Shown piece by piece: positions 35,927-46,320 of a stretch of 64,000 nucleotides of DNA. The notes beneath the pieces were generated by a model. That model worked only from the letters and a program-made list of their open reading frames with translations, had not been told where the DNA came from and did not search any database. Within the stretch, counting starts at the first letter, position 1. Each line of letters opens with the position of its first letter. The position numbers and the translations under genes are program-made. The stretch comes from Phorcus lineatus (lineage: Eukaryota > Mollusca > Gastropoda > Trochida > Trochidae). The stretch lies in assembly GCA_921293015.1 (NCBI GenBank), contig OV121090.1:36739082-36803081 (forward strand), read 5' to 3'.

Positions 35927-37084
35927 ATGTGGACAGACATCATGAGCAAGCTACTGATAACCAAGCAAAGGAAAGATTTCCAGTATCTCCTGTGTACTGG
36001 TCTTGTCCTTGGATGTTCCAAAGAAAGGCAGGTGTGGTCAAGAAAGCGGTCACGGACATGGTGGGAGGATATAGTTGGCGGAAACTTTACAACTAAGGAG
36101 TGGATAGAAAATTTCAGGATGACAGAAGAAACCTTTAACTTTTTTTGCGAAGAGCTACATCCGTATCTGCCTAACAGTGGTGCATTTGTCAGGGAGCCAC
36201 TTGACCTCAACCACAGAGTAGCCATTACAGTTTATTGGTTGGCCAGCAATGCCGAATATCGCACTGTCGGTAATCTGTTTGGGGTAGGAAGCTCAACAGT
36301 GTGTAAATGTGTTCACACAGTCTGCACAGCTATTTCGGAATTTCTTCTCCCGAATTTTGTCACATTTCCAACAGGTGACAAACTTCATGATACCATAAGT
36401 GGCTTTGAGAAGGTTTGGGGGTTTCCGAACTGTGCGGGTGCGATTGACGGAACACATATTCCTATTATTGCACCACCTGTTGCACATGGTGATTACCTAA
36501 ATAGGAAGGGGTGGTACTCAATCATCCTTCAAGCCACCTGTGATTTCAAGTACATAATCACTGACATCAACGTTGGGTGGCCTGGCCGAGTCCATGACGC
36601 CCGGGTGTTTGGGAACTCAGAAATCTTCTACAAAGGCGAAACAAACGATCTTTTCCCAAATCTACCTAAAAAGCTTGTATGCCAGGACAAGGTTATCAAC
36701 ATGCCAATTGTGCTTCTTGCCGATGCAGCTTATCCCCTGAAGACATGGCTCTTGAAACCATTCACACATATCAACAACCTGACGGCAACACAGAGAATAT
36801 ACAATTACAAACACAGCAGAGCTCGCATGACTAACGAGAATACATTTGGGCGCCTTAAGGGAAGGTGGAGACGCATACAGAAGAGACTTGACACAGATGT
36901 AGAGTTTGCTAGTACAGTTGTCACTGCGTGTGTCGTTCTTCATAACATCTGCGAGATTAAGCATGAGCAGTATGTGGAAGCTGAAGTCGATGCATACGAG
37001 CATGATGCAGTGACTGACGATGAAGACGTCCCGTGCGCAAAAACTCTCTGTAATGATTTGGCAACATATTTCGCTAATGTCTGA
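35927..37084 (+). CDS. PIF/Harbinger DDE transposase (HARBI1-like)
   Basis: This 385-residue protein has the family layout. An N-terminal helix-turn-helix region (about 97-133, around YWLASNAEYRTVGNLFGVGS) precedes the DDE nuclease. Visible catalytic residues are D174 in GAIDGTH, D224 in GWPGRVHDARVF and E304 in ENTFGRLKGRWRR; ADAAYPL (265-271) is the family strand before the third motif. Length is close to typical (350-450). It would excise and insert the element at short TWA-type sites in the nucleus, helped by the Myb-like protein encoded convergently 460 bp away. The chosen ATG is the first in frame; an internal start (M6) is possible. AATAAA lies 34 bp after the stop. No stop or frameshift is seen and all catalytic residues are kept, so activity is plausible but unproven. 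Confidence 0.92.
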   Translation: MWTDIMSKLLITKQRKDFQYLLCTGLVLGCSKERQVWSRKRSRTWWEDIVGGNFTTKEWIENFRMTEETFNFFCEELHPYLPNSGAFVREPLDLNHRVAITVYWLASNAEYRTVGNLFGVGSSTVCKCVHTVCTAISEFLLPNFVTFPTGDKLHDTISGFEKVWGFPNCAGAIDGTHIPIIAPPVAHGDYLNRKGWYSIILQATCDFKYIITDINVGWPGRVHDARVFGNSEIFYKGETNDLFPNLPKKLVCQDKVINMPIVLLADAAYPLKTWLLKPFTHINNLTATQRIYNYKHSRARMTNENTFGRLKGRWRRIQKRLDTDVEFASTVVTACVVLHNICEIKHEQYVEAEVDAYEHDAVTDDEDVPCAKTLCNDLATYFANV

Positions 37085-37117
37085 GAAACAGATGTAATGT
37101 ATCATGCTATTCAGGTC

Positions 37118-37123
37118 AATAAA
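37118..37123 (+). terminator. Polyadenylation signal of the Harbinger transposase
   Basis: A canonical AATAAA sits 34 bp after the transposase stop codon. Confidence 0.7.
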
Positions 37124-37546
37124 GCAAGAAGTTTCAATTGCATTATTTTTATTTAAAACAATCAAATCATAAATAACGTTTACATGAAAATCGTCAATGA
37201 CAACTTACAGCGATGCAAATACAATTTATGTATCTCTGTAAACAAATGTTTTCGGATAGAAAATTACAGAAAATTACTCTGGTGACAGATTTTTCACCCC
37301 AAAGAAACTGCTGCATTACTTTTGCATTGTAATCTCCAATACATATTCTAAAGAACCGAGATCATAAAACTATCTATAGAAAACTTCTCTAAAATAAGCT
37401 ATTCAGTTTTGGAAATGTCCTTATTCCAGATATTCCTTTTAGTGACGAGTGATTATAACTGTCCTTCATAACAAAATAATCCTTATTTAACACAAAAAAA
37501 AACGTCGTCCGACCCAGATTCATGGATTAACATTCGATCAGTAACT

Positions 37547-38569
37547 TTAAAGTTCAAAAAAGGAACGTCCACCGTCATCATAGGACACATTTGGTTTGAA
37601 ACTGTTAGTAGTTGGAATGTGGTTGTCGCTGAAGCTAGTTGCAGGTGTGAACATGTTGCCAGTGGGTACGGCATTAACACGGCCCAGAATCATGTTCATC
37701 ATCTGGAACTGATGTCTCCGCTCTTCCTGTCTCTCTTCTCTCTTCATTGCACGCTCGTCGCGTCTCTGGCGTTCTTCAGATTCTAGTTTCTGTTTCTCCA
37801 ACTCGATCCTCTTCAGTTCAATATCTGTTTTTTTCGTTTCCAAGTCAACGAGGGTGCCCTCGAGCTTGCTGTTGCTGTCATTGAAATTGGTCATTAGTGA
37901 TCCAATTACAGTTTCTAGTTTAGTTTTACGTTTCTTCTTTTCAGACGTCTTCACAACACAACTTTCTTTCTTTTCATTTGTCATTTTATCAGCATTCTGT
38001 GTTACTGCCGGTTCTGCCACAGCAATGTCATCCTCGCTGTCATTTAGAGGTTTGTAAGTGTCGTCAGCGTCAGCGTCAGCAGCATCAGGATCTTGAATCG
38101 CATCACTGTCACGGTCAGCAGCATCACCATCACCATCAACGCGCCTTGGATCCTCTTGAATGGCATCGCTCTCGGAAGCATCATCAGACACATCTTCTTT
38201 ATACAGCCTCTTTCTCGTCAAACTCTCGACAACTTTCAGCGGCGAAGAGGCTGGACGATCACCGAGAAGTTCTGCAAGTTTCGGGTAAAATTTGCACACC
38301 TTTCTTGCGTTACCACTTGTTTTCAGTTTCTTATTACAATCTCTGTAGTTCTTTCGGAGAGTGTGCATTCTTATTTTGCACTGTTGACCACTTTTTTCAT
38401 GACTGTTTTTGGCCATCTCGTTTTCAATCATGGAATAAATAGATCCCTTGTGTTTCTTTGGATCCTCAAGAAGCATCTCTATTTTCTTTTCACCCCAGAT
38501 AGCAAGAAGACATTCTGTTTCCTCATCTGTCCACGATGCGCCACGCCTCGACCTTCTTTTCGCAGCCAT
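37547..38569 (-). CDS. Myb/SANT-like DNA-binding partner of Harbinger transposase
   Basis: The 340-residue product begins with a basic stretch (KRRSRRG), then a trihelix/MADF-type Myb-SANT domain (about 12-105: WTDEETECLLAIW, then CKIRMHTLRKNYRD and CKFYPKLAELLG). An acidic Asp-rich linker (about 125-195) and a basic KKKRKTK (about 211) lie in the middle. A long charged coiled coil (about 235-295, Glu/Lys/Arg-rich) and a low-complexity tail complete it. In known Harbinger systems this second protein binds the transposon ends and brings the transposase into the nucleus. It is convergent to the transposase and uninterrupted. TTTATT at 37144-37150 could be its polyadenylation signal (minus strand), overlapping the transposase 3' end. 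Confidence 0.9.
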   Translation of the reverse strand: MAAKRRSRRGASWTDEETECLLAIWGEKKIEMLLEDPKKHKGSIYSMIENEMAKNSHEKSGQQCKIRMHTLRKNYRDCNKKLKTSGNARKVCKFYPKLAELLGDRPASSPLKVVESLTRKRLYKEDVSDDASESDAIQEDPRRVDGDGDAADRDSDAIQDPDAADADADDTYKPLNDSEDDIAVAEPAVTQNADKMTNEKKESCVVKTSEKKKRKTKLETVIGSLMTNFNDSNSKLEGTLVDLETKKTDIELKRIELEKQKLESEERQRRDERAMKREERQEERRHQFQMMNMILGRVNAVPTGNMFTPATSFSDNHIPTTNSFKPNVSYDDGGRSFFEL

Positions 38570-38754
38570 ACTCTACTGTTTTGAAGACAAATCTCAAATG
38601 ATCCCAAAGGAACTCAAAGAGCCAGACAGGTCACGTGACCGTCTGGTCTAATTCAGTGATGATGCAAGGACTAGGTGAAAAAAAACCAGACAGGTCATGT
38701 GACTGGTCTAATTTTGTGACGATGCAAGAATTTGTTATTTTTAGACTTGTATCC

Positions 38755-38990
38755 ACATTGTTTGCTCCCAGGAGTAATAGAAAAACGCGTTCACATGGCA
38801 CAGTTTACTTATGGAGTAAATTTACTTAGGGAGTATAATACTTATACTAGACCCCCTGAGGTGGTGTTAATTTACTCCAGGAGCAGGGATACTCCCATAA
38901 GTAAACGCGTTCACATGACACGTTTACTTACCGTAAGCAAATATACTTACAGGAGTATATATACTCACGGGAGTAAACGGGCGCATGTGT
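38755..38990. repeat. Subterminal motif cluster of the Harbinger right end
   Basis: Many copies, in both orientations, of GTTTACTT and GGGAGTA-type motifs, plus CGCGTTCACATG twice (38785 and 38906). GCGTTCACATGGG at 35833 and GGGAGTATATTTACTT at the left end use the same motifs. Repeated short motifs near ends are usual transposase or partner binding sites (inference). Confidence 0.6.
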
Positions 38991-39007
38991 AAGGGGCTTC
39001 AGCCACT
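38972..39007 (-). repeat. Right TIR of the Harbinger element
   Basis: Complement begins AGTGGCTGAAGCCCCTTACA and matches the left TIR; TAA follows at 39008-39010. Confidence 0.8.
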
Positions 39008-40515
39008 TAAGCTTAATGGGCCGCAGAGTATATTATTGGGGTTAAATATAGCAAACCTTAAACGACAAGTAGTGGTTGTTTTTGAGAATTAACATCTCAA
39101 TGCCTATCAGTTAGCATGGTGACATTAAACAGGAAAATAGTCCATGACAAATATCTACCTAGCTTAATTTATAGAGGATATTTCATTTTGTTTTTAAAAT
39201 ACGAGTGGCGTTGTTCGTGGCGATATTTTCATGAGTGGCAAAGCCATGACTAAAATTTAGGATAACAATATTCTCTTTAATTTGTTAGTTTACAAACATT
39301 AGTCTAAATTCCAATGCAATAATCACATTAAAAATATTATAATTCATACATAATTTTGTGACTGCAAAGATGTTTTACTCTTCTCCTTCAGGGAATTATA
39401 GGTTACCTTGATATAAAATTACACCGACATCCTCCAATAAAAATCATTTCAGAGTTTTTATACTAACGGTTGTCTTTAATCATTACAATTTCACTTTGCT
39501 TATTTTATCTTCAATATCAAAACCTGAAACTCAGACAATATTCTACCTTATTGGTTGGAGGCCCCAACGGCCTCCAACCATCTTAACAGCTGAAATTCTC
39601 TCTATATTACAGTTGGAATTTTCAAAGGAACTTTCATCCAATCATATTTAGCCTCTTTGTATTTCGGCAATATCGTAAACCAATGAACACATCTGTATCA
39701 AATTTAGAACCACGTGACCATGTGGGTATTCCGAAATAATTGGCAACCTTTAATACGGAAAACGATTGTCTCTGCAAATCTCAAAATTTAAAGGGAACAG
39801 TGGTGTTTAAGAATAAAAAGGACAGTACAATTCTTCATGACCGCACGTGTACTAAATTAGACGCATGAAAGGTTATAAAACTCTATTCCATGTTAGTAAA
39901 AACCCCTCCTTTACAACGGCACTCGCGAGAAACAAGCGGCTACAAGTCGAGAAGTAGAGAATGTCATAAAGGCGAGTCAATTTGTGGCATATCGCTTCGT
40001 GACAAACAAAGATAGAGGTAGTGAACTATGCTTTAGACTTTAATTTAATATATCTTGTACTGGAAATCTTTGAGAGTTGAGAAACAATTAGTGATAAATA
40101 TGAAGTTTTGAATTTGCAAAGGAGTCGAACAATTTGTGCGGTACTGGACGCTATCAATTGTAACCTACATTCTAAAAATAGATCTATTTCCAAGGGATAA
40201 ATCGGTGACTGTTGTTTAAAACAGAACTGTATAGATCTATTTATAACTGCAAGTTTGCCTGACTATTCTATTATTTGATGCTATGAAGAAATAATTGTAT
40301 AACTTTTTCTAAATAAAAGATTAAATGAAGGTCTTTTGTTCTATTAATGGCCTTAATCTACTTATTTGCTGTAATGAAAATCCTATCCTATTTGTACCCC
40401 ATGATTTCGCAGCATTTCCTAGCCTAACAAGGGTGCCTCCAACTTAGCCTTTTTAAAGGCTTTTCTTGTTGTGTCTATTACAGTACTAAATCAGTTTATA
40501 TGGTCAGTTAATACA
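39008..40515. other. Intergenic DNA with one short perfect hairpin
   Basis: 39552-39580 is a perfect inverted repeat, GGTTGGAGGCC/GGCCTCCAACC plus one more pair, around a CCAAC-type loop. It could be a small MITE core or a structured RNA element. Nothing else is recognised. Confidence 0.5.
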
Positions 40516-40529
40516 TGTGTTATATTTCA

Positions 40530-40753
40530 GTCCTTGTGAGAGCAGAGAGGGACTTTACAGTGTAATTCCAGTCCATGACCTCGGCCCAGTCTCAGTTGCG
40601 GTCCCTGTTCCAGAGTCGGTGCCCTTGCAAGTCCCAGTGAAAGATAGAAAGAGGGAGCTTGAACTGAAATTATTAGAAGCTCAGCTGGAGCATTACCAAC
40701 TCCGATTATCAGTGAAAACAAGACAAGAAACTATCGTGATTTTGGCATTTTAA
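40530..40753 (+). CDS. Weak candidate terminal exon, charged coiled coil
   Basis: After an acceptor-like GTTATATTTCAG (ending 40530) the plus frame is open to a stop at 40753. It reads a Val/Pro-rich stretch (VSVAVPVPESVPLQVP), then RKRELELKLLEAQLEHY, a heptad-like coiled coil, then a short tail. I recognise no family. Coiled coils of this kind also occur at the end of Myb-like transposon partner proteins, so it may be TE debris and not a host exon. Confidence 0.25.
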
Positions 40754-41352
40754 AGATGAAGATGCAAGTTATGGGGGTGATGTTGATTAAACTTGGGTCA
40801 TAAGGTATTTTTTTGCTCTTACTAGAGCCAAATTAAAAATCACAAAACATACTCTGTGTCTCTTTAAGGAATTTGGATGTGCATTGTTATAGTCATATGT
40901 TTATTTGCCAATTATTTCTTGTTTCATGATATAGATAATTAAGCTTAAATGTGAATGTATAGAACAATAATTCAAGGAGCAATTCTCACGGAACTACTTT
41001 CTCAGCGAGAGAGGTGTCATGTCAGCTATTTTTAGAATTTGCCGAACGTCAACGAATGTTTCAAGTTATGAATGTTTACATTGTATTCGAATGAAATGTT
41101 GATATACATGTAAATGATATGCACGTGTCATTAAAGAAATTTTAAACATGTGAACAAATATCTTGCGTCTGGGTTTTTTCAAATATTCATCACAGTTTCG
41201 TGTGCACTCAATTGCCATGTGACGTCATAGGTGGAGGAATGTGACAACGTAATATTTCGTGAAAGGGTTGGCGGAGTAATTTCGTTAGGTCAAGATAACG
41301 CGTAAACACTCTTCGGCTTTATTTGAAGTAAATTAAACGAAAAAAGGTATGT
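40754..41352. other. Nothing recognised
   Basis: No ORF, RNA or repeat identified. Confidence 0.45.
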
Positions 41353-41527
41353 AATAAATATAGAACGTCATTCTAGTGCATTTTTTCGTTTGTATTGAAC
41401 TCGTAGATGTCACAAAGAGCAAAGAAACAACTCGTTCTGCGAACTCGTTGTTTCTTTGCTCTTTGTGACATCTACTCGTTCATACAAACGAAAAAACGCA
41501 CTAGAATGACGTTCTATATATTTATTT
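41353..41527. repeat. 175-bp near-perfect palindrome
   Basis: Arms of about 79 bp pair around a loop of roughly 17 nt centred on 41440. Paired blocks include GAACGTCATTCTAGTGC with its complement at 41494-41513, and GATGTCACAAAGAGC with GCTCTTTGTGACATC. Only a few mismatches or 1-2 base gaps are present. Either a young MITE-like foldback or the source of a long hairpin RNA. Confidence 0.9.
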
Positions 41528-41689
41528 CGCTTGATGGGGGAAGTAAGTTCATTTCGTACCTTAAGCCGCCACTGTCTACACGATACAGACATATCAGTTC
41601 GTGATCACTGTACTCGGTATAAACATCTTTTGTTTCTCTAAAAACTCTCAGGTGGTGATGCTGTGCAGCCATCTTGTCTCATGTATGAA

Positions 41690-41830
41690 AATTCTTAGAT
41701 TGCTTTTTAGTAGAGTTAATTCTAGGAGTAAAATCACTATATTAATTTGACTTAAGTAAATTCTTAATTCTAAGACTAGATAAATGTTAACTCTTAGAAT
41801 TGTTAAGGGTGACATTTAACTGTAAGAATC
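41690..41830. repeat. MITE-like segment with TTCTTAG/CTAAGAA motifs
   Basis: Resembles 8036-8185 in its mix of TTCTTAG, TTAAGAA-like and complementary motifs. Ends are undefined. Confidence 0.35.
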
Positions 41831-43380
41831 TATTTTAATACGGCTTCTGATATTTTTAAAAGAAAGGATACCTGAATTTAAATACAAACCCTAGAATACG
41901 TTGATGATATTGATACTTTGTTTTTCTTCAATTTTTTATGCCAACAGTGTCTTTAAGTTATTCAATCTCTGTGAAGGTGCAGTTACAAATTTGTTGTTAG
42001 CTACTTTCAAATTGCTACTAAATGTCACAGGTATTGATTAAATTGCTTTTACATATGGCACAGAAGCATAAGCAGTTTAAAACCACCATTAACGTTTGAT
42101 TTCTTCCGTGACACACACGAGCCTGTTCATCAAACTCTGTGATGAAGAATGGTTTTAAAGGATTATTTATTTTATTCTGTGCTTGAATGTTCATCACAAA
42201 CTCTTCAATCTTACTTCACATTAATTTTGCTTTGTTGGAAAGCCTTAAAGCAGACAAGTAGTAAAATTCAAGAGCATGTGATTGTACTGATAATTTATCA
42301 CTGCTTGTTTGACTTTATAAAAGCGGTACGTGGTCCTGTGCGGAGCTCAGTTGTTTGCCGTAAGTGATTTTCAGAAACATCGGTCATGGCTCGCCGGATG
42401 GGTGGGTTACCCGTTCATTGCTGCATTGACTGAGAGTTCAAGGGTTATTTTCTGCCCCACACTGAGGCACGAGTTCAGAAACTTTTGGTGTCTTCTTAGG
42501 CAAGAGACTTTATTTATTCAAAATGTGCCTCTGTTCACCCAGCAGTACTACTTGGAGTATATGGTGTAGATAGTGTTGGAGGTGACCTTAACGCGCTGTA
42601 ATCGGCAGCTTGGGTTAGACCAGGGTAATAATGCAGGAAGCGCTTTGAGCGTTCATTAGATGTGGATATGTGCGCTATATAAATACCCTACCTATTGATT
42701 ATTATTAATTAAAAGAATGTTAATTTAATAACTGATACTTAAATCTTGTTTTAACAAAGAGGCGTCATTTATGCTTGAATTGTATGCAAGATATAAAGCG
42801 ACAGGAATTTTTCCTGCCATGCATTACATATAAATTTAACTTTCGAATCATTTGGCATATTAACAAGCATTAACTGGCTTGATACAAATAGCCAAGTGAA
42901 ATAAAGTATACTTCATTTCAAATATTTCCACGACCAGTGCAGGTTTGAAGAAAGGACTTAAACCCTTAAGGCCAGACACTGCACCCAAATATGAAAAATC
43001 ATATTTCAATGAATTCAGTTGTTTTAATATGTCACAATAGGTTTGTTAACATGGATTTAATTATTTTAAAGTATTTTCCAGATAATGGAGTCACTCGTTG
43101 CCATGGAAAAAATCCAAGATGGCCGTCAAATATCTGAAAATAATGAAAACTTAGTGAAAGTTTTATCTCAAAAACTATTCAAGATATTTCAAAAAGTCTT
43201 TTTCCAAATGATGTCTTACAACGTGGAGAGTGCAATGACAGAGATTTTATCCAAAATTTGAAAATTAAAAAAAAAAATCATGTGACCCAAAATTTGGATA
43301 TTTTCAACACATTTTTAAGGTGAAAATGTCAAATAAAATTTTTTTGGAAACAAAATCTTTAAAAAGCTCTCTGTCATTCA
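41831..43380. other. Intergenic DNA around a SINE/LINE tail
   Basis: Apart from the tail at 42590-42700 nothing is named. Frames at 42149-42569 have no domain. Confidence 0.4.
42590..42700 (+). repeat. SINE/LINE 3' tail of the GCGCTATATAAAT type
   Basis: AGCGCTTTGAGCG, then GTGCGCTATATAAATACC, followed by ATTATTATTAATTA. This conserved tail with a trinucleotide-like end is common to SINE and LINE families of many marine animals (established knowledge). The head upstream is not recognised. Confidence 0.6.
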
Positions 43381-43381
43381 T

Positions 43382-44082
43382 CCTGTCTAAGGGTAAGACC
43401 TATAGCTGACGCTCCGCTTCTCTTACCCTGGGTGAAAACCCCAGCACAAACTTCGCGCCATGATCAATGATTCAGCCAATCAAATAATTTTTTCGCGATG
43501 GTGTGCGATAAATTTCAGGCAACCAAAGAGAGCCTCTCAAACTGCAGTTGGCTTCGCTCTTCCGCTAAATGGCGATTCCATGGATAAAAAAAAACTGGAA
43601 TCGAAAGATTTTTAACCGATCAATGAAAGATGAAAGTCAGAGACAAATTTTGCGATTTTGTTAAGTCTATTACAACAAATACACCCAGTATTTACGGATC
43701 GGTTTAATTTTCCACCACGCGTAAGAGTGCTTCAGAGACCCCTAGAGCTATACCAGCAGGGGCAACCAAGCTGGAAAGGTCGTCGGGTAGAAGCCAGACC
43801 AAATTTGAGTCGTTCTAAAACCTGTTATCTATCTTTCACTATGCCTTTAATTCCGTTTTTTCCCTCATCCTTTCGATCCCTCTCTCCCTGCTGTGTCCAC
43901 TCTCTTTTGAATGCGTGTCATCCACGTGTTTAATAACTGAAATATTGTTCAAAACACGTACCCAACTCACTCACTCGGTTTGATTTTCGAAGGGATGTTC
44001 ACGGCGCGAAGTTTACGATGAGGTTTTCACCCAGGGTAAGAAGAGTGGAGCGTCAGCTATACGTCTTACCCTGAGACAGGAT
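43382..44082. mobile_element. MITE-like element with about 78-bp TIRs
   Basis: 43382-43459 and the complement of 44005-44082 share CCTGTCT, AGGGTAAGAC, TATAGCTGACGCTCC, CTTACCCTGGGTGAAAACC and AACTTCGCGCC, about 85% identity. No transposase is inside; the middle holds a copy of repeat Rg. A target duplication could not be fixed, so the superfamily is unknown. Confidence 0.75.
43700..43975 (+). repeat. Dispersed repeat Rg, copy inside the MITE
   Basis: Starts near TGCTTCAGAGACCCC and runs through GGGTAGAAGCCAGACC, CTGTCCACTCTCTTTT-like sequence, CATCCACGTGTTTAATAACT and GAAATATTGTTCAAARCACG to CACTCACTC. It matches 45985-46067 plus 61624-61850, and inverted 63625-63765. The complement ends in GTGAGTGAGT, a motif I associate with widespread mollusc repeats. 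Confidence 0.75.
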
Positions 44083-44083
44083 G

Positions 44084-44660
44084 TCGGTCATTATGTCTCC
44101 GCCCGAAGGGTCGGGAGACATATTGGTTTTGGCCGAGTTCCCGTCCGCGTCCTTGTCCGCGTTGGCGTTCCCGAGCGTTTCCGGAGCACAACTCTGAAAG
44201 TATTTGACCAATCTTCACTTAAATTTGTTACACATCCCATTCATATCATGTAGATGTGCCTTGTTGGGGTTTCAACTTCTTTTTCAATTTTTTTTTTCCC
44301 CCCCCCCCCCCCCCCCCATTTTGGACAGTTTGGACTTGGTCAATTTGAAGGATAGTGTTAGTTTCCGGAGCACAACTCTAAAGCTACATGACCAATCTTC
44401 ACCAAATTTGATACACATCCCATTCATATCATGTAGATGTGCCTTTTGGGAGTTATAACTTCTTTTTTAATTCTTTTATTTGTTTCCCTGGCATCAGTTT
44501 GGAGTTGTCAGTTTAAAGGGTAGGGTTAGTTTCCGGAGCATAACTTTGAAACTACATGACCAATCTTCACCAAATTCGGTACATATCTCATTCATATCAT
44601 GTAGATGTGCCTTTTGGGGGTTTCAACTTCTTTTTGAATTTTATACTTTTTTAATCTTAA
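44084..44660. repeat. Three-unit tandem repeat (about 170 bp) with hairpin start
   Basis: GTCTCCGCCC and GTCGGGAGAC form a stem at 44095-44120. Three units follow (near 44180, 44362 and 44530), each with TTCCGGAGCAYAACT, TGACCAATCTTCAC, and CATTCATATCATGTAGATG followed by TGCCTT. An internal poly(C) run of about 20 lies at 44299-44318. Similar units occur widely in marine animal genomes; function is unknown. Confidence 0.75.
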
Positions 44661-45984
44661 ATTGAATCACAGGTAGGTAATATTTTGTTAAATATTTTGA
44701 ATAAAATGATTGAGCTGAATTAACATTTCACATCTAATAACACCAATCTAAAAATCTTATTCCCAACATTATTTTAACAGTTATTCTAGTCCAATAACAC
44801 GAGGAGACATTCAACTGAACTAATCCATCAAAGATAAAGTGAGAGTCAAAGCAAGCATGTTTTACAGTGAAGCAAGTCAAGGTAAGCAAGTCCTACAGTC
44901 AAGGATGAAACTGGGTATTTATTCTGTTGCAATTGACAAGCAAATAAAAATTTACATATTATAATGTAGATAGAGATTATATGAGATTCCTAATACCGAC
45001 ACAAATATGCGATTATGTTTCTTGGAGGACTTTCACATAATTGTCAAATTAAGCTTTTGAAAAATAAATCCTGATTTTATTTTATACTTATCATGTATAC
45101 CCTCAAACAATAACAATAAAACTGTTTCAATACAGCTAAACACAAGCCTGATTTCTGAGTTCACCTGAAAGGTGTTATCCTTGGATTGATTATCAGATTT
45201 AGGTGAAATGTATTTTTTCTCATACCAAATAATTTTATTTCCAACATGTCAACTAAAGTTTAAAAGAAAAATCATAGGGATTAAAATCGTAACTTTCTTC
45301 ATATGACAGACAGCAATTTTGACAATATTTAGGTTACTCCAAATCTTGAATAAGAATGCATTGTATGCATTTTATTTGTGCTCGATTATGAATTTTACTC
45401 ATTCGTTATTGACATTACCAAATTGTAAAGTATCTTTTAATGCTAAGAAAATGTTTTCTACATTTGATTGCGGTCGAGAATTCTCTATTAATAGCAAATG
45501 TTTACCTGAAAGATTGCTTTCCAATAACGATCCTCCACTGTTACACGTAAACGTAAAGTCGGTGCGTCGTCTGCATGAGTTTATAATTACTTTTCAGCTT
45601 TGCTGTCGTTCTTTGACACGCCCTACGCCCAGTGTTCATAACAAAAGGATTTCTAGAACGATAACCGTCCCTCGTTTAAAATTTCAATGATAATTTTCTT
45701 TGAATAATAAATTTGTATTTATTGTTCTCTCAAATCCATATGCGACCTCCATCTTGTATACTTGCCGGAAAACGGCGAAGTTGCCGTAACTAGGCCGAAT
45801 GTTGCATTATGGGAGAAAAGTTACTAAATATAGCTTTTGCGGAAACTCACGACTATTGCATTTCGGGCAAATTATCCTTATATGGAAGAAATCGTAATCT
45901 AGACCTGTTGTAAATTAGCGGGAAATCCCTTATATGGTATATCTATAAATAGTTGTTTTTGACTAGCACCACCACTGGACTCAA
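44661..45984. other. Intergenic DNA, no gene recognised
   Basis: A 123-codon plus frame (45319-45690) shows no domain. Around 45735-45820 the sequence has CCATCTTG and GTTGCATTATGGGAG, a pair of promoter-type motifs that also occurs at 56394-56431; no exon was found next to it here. Confidence 0.4.
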
Positions 45985-46067
45985 TACCTTATCGTGGTGT
46001 GGTGGTTTGCGTGCTTCAGAGACCCCGAGAGCTATGCCAGCCGGAGCGTACTTGCTCCTGGTAGAGA
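45985..46067 (+). repeat. Repeat Rg, 5' half interrupted by the foldback element
   Basis: Reads TGCTTCAGAGACCCCGAGAG through GCTCCTGGTAGAGA and stops. The same repeat resumes at 61624 with GAGACACCCAAGCTGG. Removing 46068-61623 and one GAGA gives a continuous Rg, which defines the insertion. Confidence 0.8.
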
Positions 46068-46228
46068 TGTTCCGTGCAATCTGGGAATGATCACAATCTG
46101 CAGATTGTTCGCTAACAATCTGCAGATTGTTCGAACAATCTAGGAATTATTTTCATTCCTAGATTGTTTAAACAATCTGCAGATTGTGAGACCTGAACAA
46201 TCTGGGAATGATCACAATCTGGGAATTT
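46068..46228 (+). repeat. Left TIR of the foldback element
   Basis: Contains three CAATCTGCAGATTG palindromes, AACAATCTAGGAATT and its inverse, then CCTGAACAATCTGGGAATG and ATCACAATCTGGGAATTT. The same series is found inverted at the right end, with one module fewer. Confidence 0.85.
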
Positions 46229-46320
46229 GATTGGTTATAGTATGCATTATAACATGAGAATTGTCTAGTTTATTTAGTTTTTTCTTTGTGTATGCATCCA
46301 AATGATGGAGAATAGTTGTC

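Larger units (their letters stand above)
32299..39007 (+). mobile_element. PIF/Harbinger DNA transposon, apparently autonomous, with nested debris
   Basis: The ends are imperfect TIRs sharing AAGCCCCTTAYACATGC followed by RCCCGTTTACT. TAA lies directly outside both (32296-32298 and 39008-39010), fitting the 3-bp TWA-type duplication of this superfamily, though the outermost 2-3 bases of the TIRs do not align. Inside are the two genes that Harbinger elements need: a DDE transposase (35927-37084, plus) and a Myb/SANT-like protein (38569-37547, minus), convergent, both without stops or frameshifts. The left 3.2 kb (32463-35702) is non-coding, contains LINE-derived fragments, and is bracketed by inverted palindrome clusters. 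It may be a separate insertion that enlarged the element. Confidence 0.8.

Noticed and set aside
36662-37165. 167-codon minus ORF
   Set aside because: Antisense shadow of the Harbinger transposase.
37978-38584. Long plus-strand ORFs rich in His/Gln
   Set aside because: Antisense shadows of the Myb/SANT-like gene.
43658-43933. 91-codon plus ORF
   Set aside because: It reads through repeat Rg, which occurs in several places with broken frames.
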